This document shows positions 13,735 to 35,644 of a stretch of 64,000 nucleotides of DNA, one piece after another. Source of the DNA: Lottia gigantea. Its lineage: Eukaryota; Mollusca; Gastropoda; Lottiidae. The notes beneath the pieces were generated by a model. The model saw nothing but the letters and a program-made list of their open reading frames with translations. It searched no databases and had not been told where the DNA came from. The DNA lies in the NCBI RefSeq assembly GCF_000327385.1, contig NW_008710950.1, positions 2,524,064 through 2,588,063 of the forward strand, in the 5' to 3' direction. The translations under genes and the position numbers were made by a program. Each line of letters begins with the position of its first letter. Position 1 is the first letter of the stretch.

Positions 13735-13789
13735 AACATCTGTTTGAGCACAATCCCACAATGCATAGGATAATTAGACCGTAACGAGC

Positions 13790-15256
13790 TAAATTAGGTC
13801 AAACAACAAAGGGACCAATTGTAAACAAATCGAAATTACACCTAATGTTGTATGTTTTGTGAAGACATGAATAACATTGGTAAAAATGGCATTTTCAAGA
13901 ATTGGAAAATTTGGAATTGTTGCTCGAGCAATTACTTAATAACTTATATTAACGTACGCGCACCTGCCGAGATTGACAGGTGCTTGTGCATGTACAAGAC
14001 AACTCGGACCACTTTACATAACATACTCGGACAACTTTTCATAACAGACACAGACCACTTTTTTGAGCCGGTATCATACCATGATAGCCACTGTAAAGCA
14101 TTTTTCCAAATCCATAGCTGTATTTACTTTTGAATCAAATCTGACCATAATTTTACTTTTTATATCAAATGTTACCATAATTAATTTTATCTTTTTCAAA
14201 TCTCAAATTCAGTATACGCTTTATTATTAAGAATATAAGGTTTTATAAGAGATACACTATCGCTGGTCTAGGTCAAAAGTAGAGACTGTGGAGTTAGTAA
14301 TAGACCAAAAGGCTTCAACATCGGAATAATGATCGATGAAATATATATATATATATACATTTTTAGATTTGTTTTAACAAGTTTTTGCTTTTTAGATTAG
14401 AATTTTCATTCTTTCATTATTTTAATCATAACCATTTTTAACTATTGTTTACACTATAATAACTATCTCATTCTTTGATTTTGTTTCCTACTTCATTTGA
14501 TTTGAATCCTTAATGTATATGAATAGTCTTCAAAATTAATATAAAAAATTTCAAAAATCGCTATACTTCAAACTATAGGAATTTCACTTTCAACATACAG
14601 CTCCGATTTCAATATTTGAAGGTTGAGCCGTGAACAATACTAGTATTACTGATGGGCTTATCTAAAGAAAAATTAAGTACCTTGACATAACTCGGCTTTG
14701 ATACCCAAATGTTGAATCAAAGTCGATTTTAGCACTTTATCACACGATGAGTTAACTAAAGTAAAAGCAAAGCCGATTTTAAGTTACATAATCGGACAAA
14801 GAAATAAATGGGCATTGCTCTCCTGTAGGCACGAGCCTGACTTTATCGCACGATGAGATAAATAGTTTTGTTGCATTTTCCAAAAAAAGAGTTGATCAGT
14901 GAGAGTTACTTAAATGGTTGATGCATCAAATTCTTAAATAATGGTCTTATTATTGGCGTTGACCAAAGATTATCTTTAATTTTGTGAATAGTTACATAGT
15001 TTTATGGATTTATTATGTTGATTTTAGCTAAGACTAAAAAATTCAAATTTTGATCATCCTTAAAGAGGTAGTGTTCCTTTAAAAGAAGGTTATCGATTCA
15101 TGGTTTTTCAGAGTTTATGCCAATTTGTGTTCAGAGAGAACGTCGTTTTACTTGTTACCCTATATAATGGCCAACTCGATTTTGATGTCCGGTTGATGTA
15201 AATCTATATCGTAGCTGTTTCTAGCATTTTTCAGTCCACTTTCTTCTTTTCCTTAA
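13790..15256. other. Intergenic stretch without a gene
   Basis: AT-rich sequence containing an (AT)n tract near 14340-14356 and a short internally repetitive patch around 14690-14870, where the phrase cacgatgag recurs. A 93-codon frame at 13852-14133 lacks any coding signature. No RNA gene or promoter could be supported. Confidence 0.5.
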
Positions 15257-16041
15257 AAGATAGCTTGCCAGGCAAGGTAATATACGCCCATTGGCAGCTT
15301 TGATTTTTAATAAAAATATTTATCACCAGTATGAAATATACAACCTTCAGTCATACACTTCTTTTGAACTCTTTGGGCGATACTGAATAATATTGAGTAT
15401 GAGTTATTGCCCTTGTTCTTGAAAACGTGTTCAATTTTTAGCTCGTGAACACTCCAGAAGGCAGATATTCAATCTTTAGCTCGGGACTGAATAATAAAAC
15501 CAAGTATTGTCAAAATCCAGCAACAATCATGCCTTTTAGTGTTTTAGAGCTAAATTTGAAGACGTTTTAGGGTTCATCCTTGGGTGGTTAGGAACAATCA
15601 CACTAAGTTTCGTCAAAATCCGTCAAGAATTGTCCCTTCTAGAGTGTTTACAAGCTAAAAATTGAACGCGTTTTCAAGAACAAGGACAATAACTCATATT
15701 AAATATTTTTCGATTCTTCTGATTTTCAATAGAGTTTATCCTTGGGTGATTACGAACACTCGTGCCAATTTCCGTTAAAATCCACCAAGAACTGTCCGTG
15801 TTTACGAGCTAAATATTGAACGCGTTTTCAAGAACAAGGGCAATAGCTTATACTAAATATTTTTCGATTCTTCTGATTTTCAGTAGGGTTCATCCTTGGG
15901 TGATTCCCAACACTCATTCCAAGTTTTGTCAAAATCCACCAAGAATTGTGTCTTGTAGAGTGTTTACGAGCAATTGTACGTAAACGTACGGACCGACCGA
16001 CGGACGGCAATATAGCCCCCCATTTCACGTGGGCGTATAAA
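15257..16041 (-). mobile_element. HINE-like element, subfamily 2 (copy B)
   Basis: It begins AAGATAGCTTGCCAGGCAAG and ends CACGTGGGCGTATAAAC, preceded by a GGACCGACCGACGGACGG tract. The inner monomers are about 150 bp and differ from subfamily 1: they carry GAACGCGTTTTCAAGAACAA and then AAGGGCAATA, followed by ATCCTTGGGTGATTA. The two subfamilies share both ends and the AAGGGCAATA core but little else. It is intergenic. Confidence 0.8.
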
Positions 16042-16338
16042 CATGAGTCTAGAATTCCGTTCCTTGTTCTCAATATTTAAAGTTGTCATGACAAAATGAT
16101 GACCAGTGACCTTAAGAAACCCACCCATACCGACAAATATATCCATGCCGATTTCAACCATCTTGTCCAAAACAAAGCCGTCATCCATCTTTGATGGAAA
16201 ATCCAATTTCATATGCAGCTTAGAAAACCTCACAGATGAAGTCATTCAACCACTCCGAGGCTGTCTTCACCTCCAATGGCAATACCCTCCCAATCATACC
16301 GATAATTAAGATCGTGACAACAATGCTGAAAATCCATT

Positions 16339-17783
16339 AAGATAGCTTGCCAGGCAAGGTAATATACACCCACTGGTCAGCTTTGATTTTAAATAAATAT
16401 ATTTGGCAGGACAGTTACCAGTTTGATATATTCAACTTTGGAGTTATGACTGACTGGAGGAACATCGCCTCGCCTCGTAATGCTAACGATCAATCAACGC
16501 GTCATTACTCCGAGATTCAACCTTCGGTCATACACTTTTTTAACTTTTTGAGGCGATGCTGAATAATATTTACAAGCCTACTAGCCGTGGTTGGATACAC
16601 TAGTTGAAAATCGAACAAGCACGATTCTCACTATACTACACTATACGCAGGTATACTTCGTTTTCGATTAGTGTCTTCTTATGTGACCAGGTATTATGAA
16701 ATTACCTTGTTCGATTTTTAGGTACAGTGGTGTAACCTATTTTCGTGGATATAAATTTCGTCAGAGTTAAAAAAACGAATTTTTTTTTTATGTCTTAGAT
16801 GTTTCTTCAGATATTCTACAGTATAATTAAAATTGGTTTATTTCGATTTTCTTTATGAATCCCTCACCTTGACCCATATTTTATGAGCAACCAACTCGGC
16901 AACGGCGGCAGAATGCGTCACCTATTTTCGTGTACAATGTTTGATCTATAAATAAGTCTAGAAAAACACGTTGTATGGATACCGGGTGGTATAATTAACT
17001 TCTCTTAGTATTTATCTTTAATATCAATTCATTATAATTAGTGACAACTCCTTCAAAGAACCACGATTTTAAAAAAAAAATAGTGACTGACAAAATAAGA
17101 TACGTAGCGTGATTTATTGCTAAACTCACTGAAACATAAGAATGTGGTCCACTTTATGTTCCATAGAAATTTTCTGCTGACACGGAATCCGCTAGTTGAT
17201 CACTGACTTCATTCGTTGGACTACATTCTAGCAGACGACACCTGGAATTCCGATTACAGCTAGGGATTATAAGGAAATTCGGCAAATAAAAAACGGTGAC
17301 GTTTGGTATTAAGTGAAATCCGCCCTTTTGTTTATGTCAAAGTACACATTAATACATTTTACCTTGCTTGAAACTACTGAATTCATTCTACTAGCTGATA
17401 TTGTACAGAAAACCCATGTTTATCAAAACAAGTAAATGCGGAGGTCACGCGAGGTCGCACATGTAAATTATTATCTTTTCCGGAAATCCACGAAAAATAG
17501 GTTACCACGAAATTAGGTTGCTTGACTTGTACTTCTATGTGAACTCAGCCTTACAGGCTAAAACTTGAACGCGTTTTTTAGAACAAGGGCAATAACTCAT
17601 ACTAAATATTTTTCGATTTTTCTGATTTTCAATAGGTTTCATCCTTGGGTGATTACAAACAATCATACTAAGTTTCGTGGAAATCAGTCAAGAATTATGC
17701 CTTCTTGAGTGCTATTGCAGATGGACAGACGGAAATGGGTGACAGTAATACAAGTCCCCCCATTCCAAGTGGGCATACAAAAA
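16339..17783 (-). mobile_element. HINE-like element, subfamily 2 (copy C), split by a MITE
   Basis: The head (AAGATAGCTTGCCAGGCAAG) is followed by subfamily-2 sequence that stops at 16722 and resumes at 17530. The 0.8-kb TA-flanked MITE at 16725-17529 lies between. The element ends with AAGTGGGCATACAAAAA. The nested order shows that this MITE moved after the HINE copy had landed. Confidence 0.8.
16725..17529 (+). mobile_element. TA-flanked MITE (CAGTGGTGTAACC family), nested in HINE copy C
   Basis: The left end CAGTGGTGTAACCTATTTTC is preceded by TA. The right end, reverse-complemented, begins CAAGTCAAGCAACCTAATTT and is followed by TA. An internal CACCTATTTTCGTG repeats part of the end. TA target duplication plus a CAGT start fits a Tc1/mariner-type non-autonomous element. 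Other copies lie at 50753-52895 (two, inverted) and 58648-59441. Confidence 0.75.
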
Positions 17784-18220
17784 TCATATCTACCCAGGTC
17801 TAGAACTGGCATTCCATTAAAAGGACCTACCAGCTTTTATGACAAACTGCCCGTCCAAATTACTTCACACCTCTGGCACTATCCTGAAATCCTGTAGAGG
17901 AGACAGATACAAAAGGTGTAGTCCATCCCCACCGCCCAAATCTCTATCGGTACCATGAAACATCATTTATAACAGAATACTTCAAAGTCTCATCACCAGA
18001 TCCGGAGACAAAAAAATCTAGCATTGCTAGAAATTTACCCAAAAATAACAAAAGAAATCGTGAAAGCGTCAGAATCAACCACAGTCTTACAAAACTGAAT
18101 CGTGATCACCTGTTATATCCCACCCTTCTCCATCTCATAATCAGCACAGAATTTTGTTTAATTTTTTGGATCTATTATTACCTTTCCTCTGGTTTGCCAG
18201 TCTTTATTTCTTTAGATGAC

Positions 18221-18292
18221 ACATTAAATTGTGTTGAAACTCTTGGTTTGGTATTAACATTAAATTGTGTTGAAACTCTTGGTTTGGTATTA
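18221..18292. repeat. Perfect two-copy tandem repeat, 36-bp unit
   Basis: Two identical 36-bp units, starting ACATTAAATTGTGTTGAAAC and ending GGTTTGGTATTA, follow each other directly. Perfect identity implies a recent duplication. It lies downstream of the AHCY stop codon, probably beyond the mRNA end. Confidence 0.85.
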
Positions 18293-18352
18293 ATTTATTA
18301 TATTCCTTGTGCATTTTGACGTTATATTTAACAAATTATTAAATCTTAAAAA

Positions 18353-18358
18353 TTTATT
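18353..18358 (-). terminator. AHCY: Candidate AHCY polyadenylation signal AATAAA
   Basis: TTTATT on the plus strand reads AATAAA in the sense of AHCY, 218 bases past its stop codon. The distance is normal for a short 3'UTR, but other AATAAA-like words are common in this AT-rich DNA. Confidence 0.4.
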
Positions 18359-18575
18359 ACATTATAGCATATCATATAATGCAATACATAATTTACAGAT
18401 ACATAACAAAACAATGATAGCACATGGGAAGTAACTCACAATGAAAGAAAATTGATTCTTAAGTCTTATTTAGTCTAACTATTTTCAACGTTGCTTCCAC
18501 GAAACTGGATTTTCTCTAATGAATACTTATTTAAACAAAATTATCTCTCAAATGATCTAGCATACAATATTTTTT

Positions 18576-28184
<9,609 letters not shown>

Positions 28185-28270
28185 GATGTCAGTTGAGTAA
28201 ATTTGATCACTGTGGTTTATTCCTTCTACGTGTGAGAATTGACTAAGAGACTGATAGAAGTTGTGTCGCC

Positions 28271-28313
28271 ATATTTATAGGAAACCCATGACCTAGATTT
28301 AGTGTCACGTGAC
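28271..28313 (-). promoter_or_regulatory. AHCY: AHCY core promoter: TATA-like box and palindromic E-box
   Basis: In the sense of AHCY, GTCACGTGAC (28313-28304) is a perfect 10-bp E-box palindrome of the type bound by MYC/MAX, USF and TFE factors. It is followed 24 bases later by TATAAATAT (28279-28271). A TATA box here would place transcription start near 28243, giving a 5'UTR of about 60 bases before the ATG at 28184. AHCY is a known MYC target in vertebrates; use of this site here is inferred. Confidence 0.55.
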
Positions 28314-28760
28314 AGGTTGAAATACGTATTCCTGATTGGTTGTTTAAAATAGAGATAAATTATATCACTGTAAACATCCTAAAATTTGATCTCACGTGAA
28401 AAGGGGGATAAGAGAAGACCTAAGTATTGTTCACAAAGTAGTTTGCGATATCAACATCCGCTGGAAGCGAACGTTAACCTACCTACCTACCTTGTTCACA
28501 AAAGGGAAGTGTCTGCAAAATTAAAAATGTTGTAAGTTATACGGGAAAGATTTATATGATAATATGATATTTACTTAGGCCTATATGTATTATATCAAAC
28601 CGAAATTTGTTTTAAAAGTGGGGATTTAAGCGGACTTTGCTAGCCTAATTGTAATAACTTACTTAGTTATTTAGTAAATTTTGATGTTGGCCATAAACAG
28701 CTCGATATCTTTATTTGAAACTTTGAGAATAAGTAGAAGACTATAAGTTACTTAAATCTA

Positions 28761-29145
28761 AAGATAGCTTGCCAGGCAAGGTAACATACGCCCACTATCA
28801 GCTATCAGAAAAGATAACAAAGACTTTAGAGGATTAATAATGGATTTTCAAATAATCTTAAAATATATTTATAAGTCAAGGCAAAACCTGAAATCAAATT
28901 ATCAAACTTAAACATGAAAAGGAATAACTCTAAAACCGTTAATTCAATTATTACCAATTTCTTACTTGACTCGAGATCTCATCAATATAATTATACATAT
29001 ATACCAAGTTTCCTGAAGATAGGATAAAACTGTAGACTCTATCGTAATTTGACGCTTTTACTATGTCAAGGACAATAACTCTGAAACTCTTCATCTGATT
29101 GTTACCAATTTCAAACTTGATTGAGATCTCATCAATGTAGGCCTA
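28761..29145 (-). mobile_element. Truncated HINE-like element (copy J) between AHCY and ATP6V0D1
   Basis: The head is AAGATAGCTTGCCAGGCAAG, followed by copy-A-type monomers with CTCTGAAAC and ATTACCAATTTC. It has no right end and stops where the 29150-29345 tandem array begins. It lies in the divergent intergenic region. Confidence 0.75.
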
Positions 29146-29149
29146 CCCA

Positions 29150-29345
29150 AGCACTAAAAACTGCCATTGTACCAAGCACACAACTTAAAACATCCACCGT
29201 ACAAAGCACACAACTTAAAACTGCCATTGACGTACCAAGCACACAACTGCATAAAACCTGCCATTATTCCAAGCACACAACTGTGCTATTGTACCACGAA
29301 CACTATCGGTACTGAAAACTGCCATTGTAGCAAAACTGCCTTTCT
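29150..29345 (+). repeat. Degenerate minisatellite, unit about 30-37 bp, upstream of ATP6V0D1
   Basis: About five to six units built from AAAACTGCCATTGTACC and AAGCACACAACT follow one another, with small insertions (for example GACG and GCAT). It begins exactly where HINE copy J breaks off and ends about 310 bp before the ATP6V0D1 start codon. The 60-codon frames across it are by-products of the repeat. Confidence 0.8.
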
Positions 29346-29573
29346 TTTGTTTTTGACTTTAATATAGTGAAATGGCGGAATTGTCACTGGTTTTCTGAAA
29401 TATAAAATCGGTATTGCTGAAAATGACCTAGGATGTATCAGCTAATGGGAAAATATATTTCTAAACTAAAATACTCATATTATAGGCCTAATAAATGTTT
29501 ACGGTAATTTTGTTTTCACAGATTACGTCCCTTTATTTATTTATTATTATAGCGGTAGGTGGCTACGTTATGA

Positions 29574-29581
29574 TCATGTGA
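29574..29581 (+). promoter_or_regulatory. ATP6V0D1: M-box (TCATGTGA) upstream of ATP6V0D1
   Basis: TCATGTGA, the MITF/TFEB-type M-box, lies 72 bp before the first of the two adjacent start codons. V-ATPase subunits are established TFEB/MITF targets in vertebrates. A single 8-mer is weak evidence on its own. Confidence 0.35.
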
Positions 29582-29652
29582 TCGATCACTTGCCGAGTTG
29601 TAACATCCGTCAAAGACAAGTTCGGCTTGAAAAACCAAAATATTTCAACAAA

Positions 29653-32600
29653 ATGATGCCCGAATTGAGCTTTAATATAGACCATGGATATCTGGAAGGT
29701 CTGGTGCGTGGTTTCAAATGTGGTGTTCTGAAACAGGCTGATTATTTGAACTTGGTTCAGTGTGAGACGTTAGAAGGTAGGGAAATAGAAGTAGGCTAGT
29801 AGAGTCAGAGTTAATAAAAAAGACAAAGAATATTTCAATTTCATATAGATCTAGATCTACGCATCATAATAATATCCATGGTTTATGTTGACAAAATATC
29901 AATTAACAAATAAATTCTATCTAATGATTTTAACCAATTACTAATGTCATATTAGAGTTCTTTACCAAGCTTCCTTGAGTTTGACATTGAATTGACTTCA
30001 AGTATTCAAGCCAAGGAAAGCCCAGATATAATAAACATAACAACAAAGCTATGTGGTGGTAGTGAACAAATTAAACTTATCCCATTTTCTTGAATTTTAT
30101 TTATGTCAATGCCCTTTTCTTATGCCTCAAACCTTATCTTATTTAAACTTTTAAATGGATATAATACGGTAATTCATTATAATTTCAGATTTAAAACTTC
30201 ATCTACAGAGTACAGATTATGGAAATTTTCTGGCAAATGAACCCAGTCCCCTTACAGTGTCTGTTATTGATGATAAAATGAGAGAAAAATTGGTGGTAGA
30301 GTTTCAGCATCTGAGAAATCATTGCTTAGAACCTCTGGCAACATTCCTTGATTACATAACGTAAGCTCAAACTTAATATTATCATCAATCAACCTTTTAG
30401 TTTTACAATAGATTATTTAATGTGTCTCTCAGAGACCAAATTCCAGCCAGCTATAAATTCAATGCTGTATCTGACCCAATGATATATTTTCAGGTGAATT
30501 TGAAGTTTGTAGTTATGAAATTGTTATGATTTTCTTTTCTTCTTGTTTTTTTAAATTAGGTACAGTTATATGATAGATAACATTATATTATTAATTACTG
30601 GAACATTACATCAAAGACCAATAAATGAGTTGATTTCAAAATGTCACCCTCTGGGTAGTTTTGAGCAAATGGAAGCTATACATATTGCTTCAACCCCAGC
30701 TGAGTTATATAATGCTGTGTTAGTTGATACACCTTTAGGTAAATTTCCCCTTTTTATTTCAATAAGAAAATCTTCCTGTTGATTTTATGGTGTTTAAGCC
30801 TTTGAAAATGAGGAAGCTTTTAGTCATTGGAAAATATTTTGAATTGTTTTTTTCTTGACTTAGATAGACCAAAAGCATAAGCTTTCAACCATCATTTTTA
30901 ACTATTAATAAATGCTGCACTTCTCAATCTTTTTGCAAAGAAAGCCAAGTTTTATGCCAAAAAATTCTTTGTCAGATATTATTATCTGCTTCACAGTTAT
31001 TGGGAAAAGTCAAAAGCAATGAGATCATTAATTAACATTTAAGATTGTTAAAAAGGACCGATTACTCCTAAAACCAGATAGGAACTATATTTTTTCGTAA
31101 GATTCAAAAGTTGCTTTAAAGGCTGGTCATGAAGACCATCACAGACTACATTAACTAGTACACTGTCACTGGTTAATCTAACTTTTATTCTTTAAGATTG
31201 TTTGTTATATTTTCAGCTCCATATTTTATTGATTGTATCTCTGAACAAGATTTAGATGAAATGAATATTGAAATCATCAGAAACACACTTTATAAAGTAA
31301 GTGATAAATTATTGTGTAAGTTTATTTTTCTCAATGGAACACATGGATCAAAATGTAACAACTATGATATGTTTTTTCATATTAAGATAACATCACACAG
31401 TTTCACACTGTGTAATTTAGATTTTAATGTGAGTTATATGGTCATTGGTATTTCAGGCATATTTGGAAGATTTCTATAATTTCTGTAAAAATCTTGGAGG
31501 TGCCACAGCAGAAGTTATGTGTGAAGCATTAGCTGTAAGTAGAAAATTTCATATTCAAGTTGCACCATGGTTAATTTTGGGTTTTTTAATTCTGTTTAGT
31601 TCACTTAATAAAAATTGAGTAAAGAATATCCACTTTATAAATATTAGTAATATTGAATGCAAAGTAATGAATGAAACCATGTACAATACAGATTCCGTTT
31701 AGTACTGTATTTAATTAATATTTCATGTACAAAGAATATCAGTAACAGAATGAAGAACAAAGACTTGTATTATATATATTTTAGTTTGAAGCTGACCGTA
31801 GAGCATTTATTATAACTATAAATTCATTTGGTACTGAATTAAGTAAAGAAGATAGAGAGAAGTTATATCCTAGATGTGGTAATTTATATCCTGATGGATT
31901 ATCTAAATTGTCTCAAGCTGAAGATTATGATCAAGTTCGTCAAGTAGCTGAATATTATGCTGTAAGTTAAGTGTGAAATTTTACATAAAGAAATACCAAA
32001 ATTGGTCCTTATATTCTTTTATGGGACAGAATCCTAAACTTTATGAATTTGAACTTGTCATATAATATTTTAAATTTGATAACTGATCAAGTAGATGAAA
32101 TAACATATTGTTGACATTTTCAAATAAATTCTCATCAGGACAACTGCTGAAAATATTCGGAATAATGTGGTTTCTGAGAATGTGTTATATCATCATAATA
32201 ATAATCATTCAAGTTCAAAATTGTATATAGGACTTACTTTTTTAATGATTAATATTTTGGACTCAGACTGGTTTATTATTGTATAAACTTTGGGCCAAAT
32301 GTTACACTATCATTACAAAAATGAGTAGACTAACCTTCTATTGTAATTTGAATTCATCTCAGTCTAAAATATATTATTTTCAGTCTTACAGAGAGCTATT
32401 TGAAGGAGCTGGTACTAACCCTGGTGATAAAACATTAGAAGATAAATTCTTTGAACATGAGGTAAGATTTCATATTGTTACTATGAAATAGATAATCATT
32501 TTGCACACACCTTAAGCATGGTGATTGGTCATTTCTTTTTCAATTATTTATTTATGAAATAAGCATTAAGTTCATTAAGCAGAAAGAAACATGGCGTTAT

Positions 32601-32855
32601 TGACAGTCAGCTACAATATCCATGTGTGTCTTATCTAAATAGAAGTAAAGATTAGAGACAAGGATGATTATGATATATATTTTTTCTTTATAGGTGAAAC
32701 TGATGAAACAATCCTTCATGCACCAGTTCCAATTTGGTGTATTTTATTCATATGTTAAACTAAAGGAACAAGAATGTCGTAATATTATATGGATAGGTGA
32801 ATGTGTGGCTCAAAGACACAGAGCAAAAATCGACAGTTATATACCAATATTTTAA
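29653..32855 (+). CDS. ATP6V0D1: V-type proton ATPase subunit d, V0 sector (ATP6V0D1), eight exons
   Basis: Subunit d sits on the cytoplasmic face of the membrane V0 rotor and couples it to the central stalk of V1, in lysosome, Golgi and plasma-membrane pumps. Exons: 29653-29776, 30189-30360, 30560-30738, 31217-31296, 31457-31534, 31785-31961, 32384-32461, 32694-32855. All junctions are GT-AG and phases agree. The product is 349 residues against 351 in human, colinear over its whole length. Diagnostic segments are [103 protein letters not shown] and the C-terminal end [14 protein letters not shown]. Two ATGs stand side by side (29653, 29656); I chose the first. An upstream in-frame ATG at 29578 would add 25 unconserved residues. 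No membrane segment is expected or seen. Confidence 0.97.
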
Positions 32856-32887
32856 ATACATATTGTTTATTGAACATATATAGATCA

Positions 32888-32893
32888 AATAAA
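32888..32893 (+). terminator. ATP6V0D1: Candidate ATP6V0D1 polyadenylation signal
   Basis: AATAAA lies only 33 bases past the stop codon, which would give an unusually short 3'UTR. Further AT-rich candidates lie downstream, so the real mRNA end is uncertain. Confidence 0.25.
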
Positions 32894-34143
32894 TATGTAA
32901 GATATATTAAACCATTCCAATATACTGACAGTAAATTATATGATGTAAAATAACATGGGCAAAGAATTAGGCGAATCATATCTGATAAAAAGATTGCAAT
33001 GATCATAAGTATTCGTTCATTTGCAAAGTTATCTTTTTCTCAAAAGAATACAATTTCTACCTTGACTATGTCAATATCTGCTAGGTAGATGAAAAGTGGA
33101 AAAAGTAGTTGCATTGTTGCTTCCCATAACTCTAATACATCTTTCCTGGAAATTATCACTAACTGGAGTAAGAATGGATGCCACGTATCTGGAACTTGCT
33201 AAACCTTGGTGGGCAAGGAATAATCAAAGAACTTAACTGATTGTATGCATGAAAATTCAAGTGTTTATACCTATGGTAGAACCCACAAACATCATGGTTA
33301 TGTTGTTTATTGATGTAATTATTTTAAATCAGTTGTATAAAATGTAATTGCAAGGGATGTTTATATTACTTAATGTATTTCTTTTAACATCGCATTCTCC
33401 TATGTAGCAAATATATATACTCTCTTCTAATTTGCAAAAGGTTTAGTATTGAGAAATATGAAAATGAAAATATGTCATTTTAACTGAGTAATTTTCTATT
33501 AATCTAATCTATTTGTCTTGTGAAGGTATTTTAATCATTGTTATCTCATCAAAGGCTGTGAACATTGTGTAAGTGATTGACATAGAATATCACGAATAAT
33601 AATAATATATATCTTATAATCACCCACCTCATTTATAACACATGTATTTAACTTCTCTTAGAGGATCTGAAATCCTAAGATATAGCTCTTAATCATACAC
33701 TGGTAGATGTAATTTTTGTAATTTTTTCTCCAAATCGAGTCATTAGACTTTGAATATCAATACATTTGTGGTTAGTTATCCTGAAAATCATGTAAGTTTT
33801 ATATGAAATGTATTGGAAATTAAAAATTCTGCCAGCTCACTGAGCTGATTTGTTTCTCATATAGAAATCTTGTAAATAGGTTTCTATCACAAAAAATTGT
33901 TTTACATCAGTAATTAGATGCATGGTAACTTTTTTGCAGTGGCTACCTGGAATAGCTATTAGATTATTAATTGTTATAATAATTGTTACTTTGATGTAAA
34001 ATGTTATATAAACTATGACTGAATTTTGTCTTTGTCTATCTCAAATCTATATTGTAAAGTTTGTACATGTATAAAATCTTGTAGTCAATAACTTGATTTT
34101 TTTTCTGTCTTGCTGGATATATATTACTGGGTATCATTTCAAC
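32894..34143. other. 3'UTR or intergenic AT-rich stretch, no gene seen
   Basis: AT-rich sequence with no coding frame that carries splice or family signals. Part of it may be the 3'UTR of ATP6V0D1 if the early AATAAA is not used. Confidence 0.4.
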
Positions 34144-34456
34144 TTAAAGGGCTGGGCTTTGCATCCATTTGACCAATCGTACCTCAGTCTCAGAAACGCG
34201 AATTCTAAAGCTTATCAGTAGGCCTAATAGTGTTCACCATTAAATCCATTGCATTTGAAAGTTAACATGACGACTAGACTTTTCTTGAGACACTACAATA
34301 TATTATAAACATATTATATAGAAATAGTGAGTAAAATTCCTAGTTTGAGGTATTTTTGAAGGTATTATACGATTTTGGACATTTCTAATACTTCTGTAGA
34401 CTATTTACATAATATTCAAGACCCAAATCAACCTCAAGGCAAATTGTCTCTTTTAA
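34144..34456. mobile_element. MITE of about 313 bp, TTAAAGGG family
   Basis: The left end TTAAAGGGCTGGGCTTTGCA and the reverse-complemented right end TTAAAAGAGACAATTTGCC are imperfect inverted repeats. Internal landmarks (CAGTCTCAGAAA, GTGTTCACCATTAAA, CCTAGTTTGAGGTATTTTTGAAGG) recur in inverted or direct form at 37330-37722, 40807-41146 and 46269-46497. Confidence 0.65.
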
Positions 34457-34939
34457 GGACAACAGTCTAAAAATTTAAATATACAAAAAACTTTTGGAAA
34501 TATTCTGTTGAAAAACAATGTGGGAGACCGATCAATGAAAATATCATTGAGATCAAGGGTATTGTAAAACCAATTTGATGCAATTTCTGCATTAGTCAAC
34601 ATTTCACAGTCTCAGCATAGAAAACATATGAAGATAATGCCAACTGTAGCTAAAAAATAAAGTAAGTGATGACTAAAAAAAACTGTAAAGGAATTGAATG
34701 TATGATTCAAGTGAATAGTGCCACGGTGAAGACTCCAATAGATTTAAACTTTATCCCCAAATTAGAATATATTCCATAATTTTGATAAATTGAAAAGTTA
34801 CCCAATATTAAGGCCTACTTATTTTAAGTTAATTTAACCTTTATCCATGGCCATTTGATTCTGAAACGTTCTGAAATTTCTCTCAAATTGGCAAAGCAAA
34901 GATCTTACTCAGGATCATATCCCTTTAAAAAAAAAGATA

Positions 34940-35019
34940 GATAAACGCAACACACCAGACAGTGTGACGGTCGAATAAGCAAACCTGTCATGCGCAATTG
35001 TTAGTTACCGTGGAGGGAC
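34940..35019 (+). other. SMPD3: Possible non-coding first exon of SMPD3
   Basis: The SMPD3 coding start lies 16 bases past an acceptor, so an upstream exon must exist. A locally GC-richer patch ending GGAGGGAC and followed by a good donor GTAAGTGG (GT at 35020) is the best candidate seen. There is no transcript support, so this is tentative. Confidence 0.25.
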
Positions 35020-35644
35020 GTAAGTGGAGAAATAAATTGTTTCTAATGTGACAATATGTCATATGTTGAAATTATATTTTAGAAATTTCTTGTCTTGATG
35101 TTTTGTATGTAATTTCACCCTGAGGACTAAACATGTTGCCTCTGCATGCTTGGTGAACCTTAGAGTTTACGTTTGCACTATAGGTTGTTTTGTAGTGTTC
35201 GAGATGACAACTAATTAAAGGAGCATTCACTACAAAATGTTTAAATAAATAACTCAGTGATGTTTATTTGGAAGTTTGCAGATAACTAGCCTAATGAGCA
35301 CAAGTTAATAAAAAAAATTGCTTTTTGACAGAATAGACAAATTTATGGTTATCTAATTTTCTGTCTGTTGATGAACATGGTATGTGACATAAAGCCATTA
35401 TATTAAAAAAATGTTAACTTGAAATCAGTTTGAAATTCGAACTGGAATTAGGTAAAACAGATGTCAAATTCAACTCTTTAGAGATCTGAAAATAGTGTTT
35501 GATTTTAATGAATTGCTAACAAAATAATTTGTTTTTTTATTACATACCGCTACATATTACTATACAGATAGGAAGATAATGGGATTTAGTAATTTGACAA
35601 TAAGTGGCTTTAGTCTTCTATATTTTGATTTCAAACTTTCGAGG

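Noticed and set aside
13852-14133. 93-codon plus-strand frame upstream of the five-module gene
   Set aside because: Composition resembles non-coding flank; there is no recognisable domain and no splice or promoter support.
15828-16309. Several overlapping frames of 67-93 codons on both strands
   Set aside because: They fall in HINE copy B and its flank, and their VGRSVRLRT-like tails are translations of the GGAC tetranucleotide tract.
29121-29367. Two overlapping 64-66-codon frames rich in repeated Thr/Gln/Leu
   Set aside because: They are translations of the 30-37-bp minisatellite and appear in more than one frame, as expected for a repeat.
30060-34100. LTR, retrovirus or Polinton remnants
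   Set aside because: No paired long direct repeats, primer-binding site or capsid, polymerase or integrase signature was found here or elsewhere in the window.
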